8,904 bases of DNA from DALYJJ01 sp031969915 (GTDB taxonomy: Bacteria > Acidobacteriota > Terriglobia > Bryobacterales > Bryobacteraceae). The notes below the pieces were generated by a model. The model did not search any database. It was not told the DNA's origin and was given only the letters and a program-made list of their open reading frames with translations. The position numbers and the translations under genes are program-made. The stretch lies in NCBI GenBank assembly GCA_031969915.1, contig DALYJJ010000206.1, positions 1 to 8,904 of the forward strand, in the 5' to 3' direction. This document shows positions 5,922 through 8,904 of this stretch, in pieces (the stretch's first letter is position 1; every line of letters starts with the position of its first letter).

Positions 5922-6657
5922 CGGACAACAGCGAAGCCGAATCGCGATCCAGAAACAGCGCCGCGTTCGGGTGTGTGCGGAGAATGGAAGCCGGACACTC
6001 GGTAGTGATGGGACCCTCGAGCGCCGCGCGAATCGCCGCCGCCTTACGGGGTCCGGGAACCACGACCACCAGGCGAGGCACCTGCATGATGCGCCGGACG
6101 CTGACTGTTAGAGCCTTCATCGGCACATCCGCCAGGGAAGCGAACGCGCCGTCATGCACCTGTTGTTCGCGGCAGACCAGATCCAGATCCACCACCTTCA
6201 CCGCGAGTGGATCGTCGAAACGGGCGACCGGGGGATCGTTGAACGCGAGGTGTCCGTTCTCGCCCACGCCGAGAATGCAGACCTGCGGCGGATTCGCGTC
6301 GAGCAAGCGGGCATAGCGGGCGCATTCCGCTTCCGGGTCGGGCGCTTCGCCGGTCAATCCATCGAAGCCCTTCACGGGCACGTGGTCCAGCAAATGCTCA
6401 CGGATGAAACGCCGGAATGAGGCTGGATGATCCGGCCCCATGCCCACATACTCGTCCAGGTGAAACGCGGACACGGCAGGCCAATCGATTGTCTGGTACT
6501 GGCGCAACGCGCCGAGGCACTCCACTTGGGAGGCAGCGGAGGCGAAGAGAGCTGGTCCCCGGAGGAACGGAGCGGCGGCGGCGGCGGCGGCGCGGCCCAT
6601 CTCAACCCGCGAGTAATGTACCTCTAAGGACAAACGCCCGGCGTCGAAGCGAAGCAT
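5902..6657 (-). CDS. NagB-family glucosamine-6-phosphate deaminase/sugar-phosphate isomerase paralogue
   Basis: This 251-residue cytoplasmic protein is of the NagB/6-phosphogluconolactonase fold. It has HLDEYVGM (66-73), matching the DEY catalytic region of NagB, and GVGENGHLAFNDP (130-142), matching the active-site loop with His136. Further along are TVSVRRIM (184-191) and the C-terminal ECPASILRTHP then LFLDRDSASLL. NagB converts glucosamine-6-phosphate to fructose-6-phosphate and ammonia. Two differences from the E. coli enzyme stand out. The phosphate loop TGGTP is replaced by ASAASQ (39-44), and the loop reads ENGH where E. coli has NDGH. This fits a sister group common in environmental bacteria with T/S-G/A-x-SQ at this site, so the substrate may differ. 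The start chosen is ATG 6657, which has TACAAT just upstream; ATG 6696 would add 13 residues unlike NagB. It diverges from the adaptor operon. Confidence 0.8.
   Translation of the reverse strand: MLRFDAGRLSLEVHYSRVEMGRAAAAAAAPFLRGPALFASAASQVECLGALRQYQTIDWPAVSAFHLDEYVGMGPDHPASFRRFIREHLLDHVPVKGFDGLTGEAPDPEAECARYARLLDANPPQVCILGVGENGHLAFNDPPVARFDDPLAVKVVDLDLVCREQQVHDGAFASLADVPMKALTVSVRRIMQVPRLVVVVPGPRKAAAIRAALEGPITTECPASILRTHPNAALFLDRDSASLLSATAGRD
6572..6592 (-). repeat. Seven-copy GCG/CGC trinucleotide repeat encoding polyalanine
   Basis: GCG is repeated seven times on the plus strand. On the minus strand it encodes seven consecutive alanines (residues 23-29) in the first helix of the NagB-like protein. 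Such a tract can change copy number by slippage in whole codons without breaking the frame. It is most likely a composition effect in a GC-rich genome. Confidence 0.8.
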
Positions 6658-6666
6658 GACGGAGGC

Positions 6667-6672
6667 ATTGTA
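6667..6672 (-). promoter_or_regulatory. Possible -10 element of the nagB-like gene, near-leaderless
   Basis: On the minus strand this reads TACAAT, nine bases before the ATG at 6657. It follows a run of eight Ts (the A tract at 6676-6683 on the plus strand), in the most AT-rich patch of the window. No Shine-Dalgarno precedes the ATG. No clear -35 hexamer is seen. It supports the 6657 start over 6696. Confidence 0.35.
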
Positions 6673-6697
6673 GCCAAAAAAAATCTGAATTCGCATA

Positions 6698-6747
6698 GCC
6701 GGTTTGCCGGTTTCCGACGTCTAAAGCTTCGAAACCGGTTACCGGCC
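6698..6747. promoter_or_regulatory. CCGGTTT repeat/dyad between divergent genes, candidate operator or hairpin
   Basis: CCGGTTT occurs twice in direct orientation (6699-6705 and 6707-6713), and AAACCGG occurs inverted at 6732-6738, followed by TTACCGGCC. The inner arms CCGGTTTC (6707-6714) and GAAACCGG (6731-6738) pair perfectly across 16 bases. With one bulge the pairing extends to about 16 bp (6698-6714 with 6731-6747). AACCGGTT at 6733-6740 is itself palindromic. The element ends five bases before the ATG of the first adaptor gene. It could be a repressor site or, in the transcript, a stem that hides the start region. Confidence 0.45.
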
Positions 6748-6752
6748 AAATC

Positions 6753-7817
6753 ATGAAAGCGCATACGCTCGGATTCCTGTTGGCCGCCAGCAGTAGCGCC
6801 CTGTTCACATCCTGTGCTGGACCGGCACAGGCCGACCGCCCGGCCACACCGGCCGCGGCGGTCGCGAACGCCCTGGAAACGGGGGGCCCGCGCGTGGTGC
6901 GCTCGACCGGCACGGTGCAAGCCATTCGCGTGTTCAACGTACAGGTACCGCAGATTTCGGGGCAGGGCGGCCGGCTGACGCTGACCAAGATCGTTCCCAA
7001 CGGCGTGCGCGTGAACGAAGGCGATCTGCTTGCGGAGTTCGACAACACGCAGAACCTCGAGCAGCTGCGCGAGGCGCAGGCCAAGCTCGACGACCTGAGC
7101 CATCAACTGGAGCAGAAGCGGGCGACGTATCGCAGCGACGCGGCGAAGCGGCGTGCGACGGTGCGTGAAGCGGAGGCCGACCTCGCCAAGGCGGAACTGC
7201 AGCTCAGAAAGGGCGAACTGCTGAGTGAGATCGATCGCCTGAAGAACGGAGCCAAAGCGGAGAGCGCCCGGGCGCGGGTGGCCAGCCTGCAGAGGTCGAG
7301 CGCGCTGCGCGACAAGATGGAGACCGCGCTCGAACGGATCGCGGAGTTGCAGCGCGACCGCCAGAGAGTCAGCGTGGAGCGCCTGGAGAAGAACCTCGAG
7401 AAGATGGTGATCAAGTCGGCCATCGGCGGCATGGTGGCGCACCAGAGTATTTGGCGCAGCGGGTCGCAAGGGCCGCCGCAGGAGGGCGACCAGCTCTGGA
7501 CGGGCCAGCAACTGGTGCGCATCTTTGACCCGACGAACATGGTGGTGGAAGCGACGGTGAACGAATCCGACGGCGCGGTGCTGGGAGCGGGTGCGCGGGC
7601 GCGGATTCGGCTGGACGCCTATCCCGATGCGCTGTTCGACGGCGAATTTGAGTCCGCGAGCCCGGTGGCATCGGCGGCGCTCGACAGCCCGATCCGGACC
7701 TTCACGGCGCGATTCCGGGTGAAGCAGGTGGACGCGCGGCTGTTGCCCGACCTGTCGGCGTCGGTGGAGATCGTGCCGGGCGCGAACCCGGCTCCGGCCC
7801 AGGTGGCCAAGCGATGA
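6753..7817 (+). CDS. HlyD/MFP-family periplasmic adaptor subunit, probable lipoprotein
   Basis: This 354-residue exported adaptor links an inner-membrane pump to the outer membrane in tripartite export systems. A hydrophobic signal (about 5-20) ends at LFTSC, giving a probable lipid-modified Cys21, though Phe at -3 is atypical for a lipobox. A beta-barrel/lipoyl half follows (STGTVQAIRVFNVQVP, then VNEGDLLAEFDN, about 51-98). Next comes a charged, heptad-rich coiled-coil hairpin (about 100-217) with many Glu/Lys/Arg/Ala, then the second lipoyl half (VIKSAIGGMVAH, 219-230) and a beta-barrel with GARARIRLDAYPD and FDGEFESASP (280-304). The final region, LPDLSASVEIVPG, is the usual adaptor C-terminal strand. 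No clear Shine-Dalgarno is seen, and the start is five bases after the CCGGTTT dyad. Its stop overlaps the next adaptor gene (ATGA, 7814-7817). Cargo and pump type (ABC or RND) cannot be told. Confidence 0.85.
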   Translation: MKAHTLGFLLAASSSALFTSCAGPAQADRPATPAAAVANALETGGPRVVRSTGTVQAIRVFNVQVPQISGQGGRLTLTKIVPNGVRVNEGDLLAEFDNTQNLEQLREAQAKLDDLSHQLEQKRATYRSDAAKRRATVREAEADLAKAELQLRKGELLSEIDRLKNGAKAESARARVASLQRSSALRDKMETALERIAELQRDRQRVSVERLEKNLEKMVIKSAIGGMVAHQSIWRSGSQGPPQEGDQLWTGQQLVRIFDPTNMVVEATVNESDGAVLGAGARARIRLDAYPDALFDGEFESASPVASAALDSPIRTFTARFRVKQVDARLLPDLSASVEIVPGANPAPAQVAKR

Positions 7818-8904
7818 AGGTGCGCTGGAGAACGCTTCGCCCGTGGCTGCTGTTCGTGGCGGCCTGCGGCGCGATCGTCGGCGCGGGCTTCGGCGTGCGC
7901 CACGCTCGCGCGATACAGAACGCCGTGGACCTGCCCACTTCGCCCGCGCGCAAGGGCGAGTTTCTGGTGATCGTGCCATGCCGCGGCGAAGTGATCGCGC
8001 GGCGTTCGGTGATCGTCACCGCGCCCAACGTTCCCAACCTCTCGATCGTGTGGACGGCGCCTCCAGGATCCGCGGTGAAGAAGGACGAGCCCATCGTCCG
8101 GTTCGACGCGAGCAACGCGAAACAGCAGCTTCGCGAGAAAGAAGCCGCGCTGCAACAGGCCAACGCCACGCTCGATTCGGCGAAGGCGCAGGGAAGGATT
8201 ACCGAAGAGCAGGACGCGCGCGACCTGGCCGCGGCCAAGTACGCGGTTGAACGTGCGCGCCTGGAGGTTTCGAAGTCGGAAATCGTGAGCAAGATCCAGG
8301 CGGAGGAGAGCAAAGTCGACCTGGGCATCGCCGAAGAGAAGCAGCGCGTGCAGGAGGCGACGGTGGCGCTGAACCAGACCTCTTCGGCCGCGAAGATCGC
8401 TTCCGCGAAGCGGCTTGTCGACAAGGCGCAGTTCGAGTACGACCTGATCAAGGGACGGCTCGATCAGATGGAGATCAAGGCCCCGCTCGAGGGTGTGATC
8501 GTGTTCCTGAACAACTACTCGCGCGGCTGGATGAACGCACAGCCCTTCAAGGTCGGCGACGCCGTATGGCCGGGCAGCTCCATCGCCGAAGTGCCCGACC
8601 TGACGAGCCTGGAACTGAAAGGCAAGGTGGACGAGATCGACCGCGGGAAGCTGGTGGTTGGGCAACCGTCCCGCATTACCGTCGACTCGATGCCCGAGAA
8701 GCGGTTCGACGGCGAGATCCAATCGGTCTCGACGCTCACGGAAACCAGTTGGGAGTGGCCGCCCACGCGCAGCTTCCGCACGTTCGCGAAGTTCAAGGCG
8801 CCCGACCCCAACCTCCGTCCGGGGATGAACGGCAAGGTGGATGTGATCGTGAAGAAGCTGCCGGATACGGTGAGCATCCCGTCCAAGGCGTTGTTCACGC
8901 GCAA
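7814..8904 (+). CDS. HlyD/MFP-family periplasmic adaptor subunit, membrane-anchored (3'-truncated)
   Basis: This is open to the right edge; 363 residues are visible. It starts at ATG 7814, overlapping the preceding stop, with AGGTGG at 7801-7806 as a plausible ribosome site. An uncleaved-looking membrane anchor lies at about 10-28 (WLLFVAACGAIVGAGFGV) after basic residues. The first lipoyl half contains CRGEVIARRSVIVTAP and GSAVKKDEPIVRFDAS (56-100). A long coiled-coil follows (about 101-217), then the second lipoyl half, MEIKAPLEGVIVFL (219-232). A beta-barrel contains LELKGKVDEIDRGKLVVGQ (266-284) and FDGEIQSVS (298-306). LRPGMNGKVDVIVKKLPDTV and the following SIPSKALFTR (334-363) are typical of the last adaptor domain, so only a short tail is missing. 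It differs in sequence from the first adaptor, so this is not a recent duplication. The next gene is likely the pump component, outside the window. Confidence 0.85.
   Translation, partial: MKVRWRTLRPWLLFVAACGAIVGAGFGVRHARAIQNAVDLPTSPARKGEFLVIVPCRGEVIARRSVIVTAPNVPNLSIVWTAPPGSAVKKDEPIVRFDASNAKQQLREKEAALQQANATLDSAKAQGRITEEQDARDLAAAKYAVERARLEVSKSEIVSKIQAEESKVDLGIAEEKQRVQEATVALNQTSSAAKIASAKRLVDKAQFEYDLIKGRLDQMEIKAPLEGVIVFLNNYSRGWMNAQPFKVGDAVWPGSSIAEVPDLTSLELKGKVDEIDRGKLVVGQPSRITVDSMPEKRFDGEIQSVSTLTETSWEWPPTRSFRTFAKFKAPDPNLRPGMNGKVDVIVKKLPDTVSIPSKALFTR

Noticed and set aside
6658..6696. Alternative nagB-like start at ATG 6696
   Set aside because: The added residues (starting MRIQIFFGYN) do not resemble NagB N-termini and span the TACAAT and the T tract, so they are more likely promoter DNA.
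6624..8722. Long minus-strand open frames opposite the adaptor genes
   Set aside because: They are antisense shadows with repetitive R/H/L composition; the plus-strand frames carry adaptor motifs throughout.
1..8904. tRNA, rRNA, CRISPR array, insertion sequence or attachment site
   Set aside because: I saw no cloverleaf ending in CCA, no regularly spaced repeats, no transposase and no terminal inverted repeats; coding density leaves little room.

Overview
The window is 8.9 kb of dense, GC-rich bacterial DNA with about eight protein genes, very short intergenic gaps and no RNA gene, insertion sequence or CRISPR array that I can see. The gene repertoire suggests a soil-type Acidobacteriota of the Bryobacter/Solibacter sort. 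The pointers are a BlaR1-like M56 protein carrying TonB-type C-terminal domains, a sugar-phosphate isomerase of the SxxSQ...HLDEYVGM...GENGHLAFNDPP type, and paired membrane-fusion proteins. This assignment is inferred from protein style, not from a marker gene.

Layout. (1) 2-1336 (+): the 3' part of a BlaR1-like M56 regulatory peptidase; its zinc-binding HExxH helix lies just outside the left edge. (2) 1342-2940 (-): a multi-pass membrane protein resembling GT-C glycosyltransferases, convergent with gene 1, with an 11-bp perfect inverted repeat at the junction. (3) 3016-5921 (+): a tight four-gene operon made of a ModB-type oxyanion permease, a ModC-type ATPase, an FmdE-family zinc protein and a ThiE/TenI-family protein. 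The first two genes overlap by ATGA, the last two by one base, and no modA is present next to them in the window. (4) 5902-6657 (-): a NagB-family sugar-phosphate isomerase/deaminase whose 3' end overlaps the TenI-like gene by 20 bp. (5) 6753-8904 (+): two consecutive periplasmic adaptor (HlyD/MFP) genes overlapping by ATGA; the second runs off the right edge and probably precedes export-pump genes.

How they may work together. The modB-modC-fmdE-tenI operon is the most interesting unit. A molybdate/tungstate-type importer core is translationally coupled or closely linked to a putative metal or cofactor protein and to a thiamine-pathway fold whose magnesium-binding motif is missing. The adaptor pair suggests an export system using two different adaptors, one probable lipoprotein and one inner-membrane anchored. 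The 95-bp region between nagB and the adaptor operon holds repeated CCGGTTT elements that look like a shared operator or hairpin. Two genes (modB and nagB) have a TACAAT hexamer only 9-10 bp before the ATG and no Shine-Dalgarno sequence, which suggests nearly leaderless transcripts.

I did not find a clearly unprecedented system. The best candidates for follow-up are the orphan ModBC-FmdE-TenI operon and the internal Shine-Dalgarno/start inside the M56-TonB gene.
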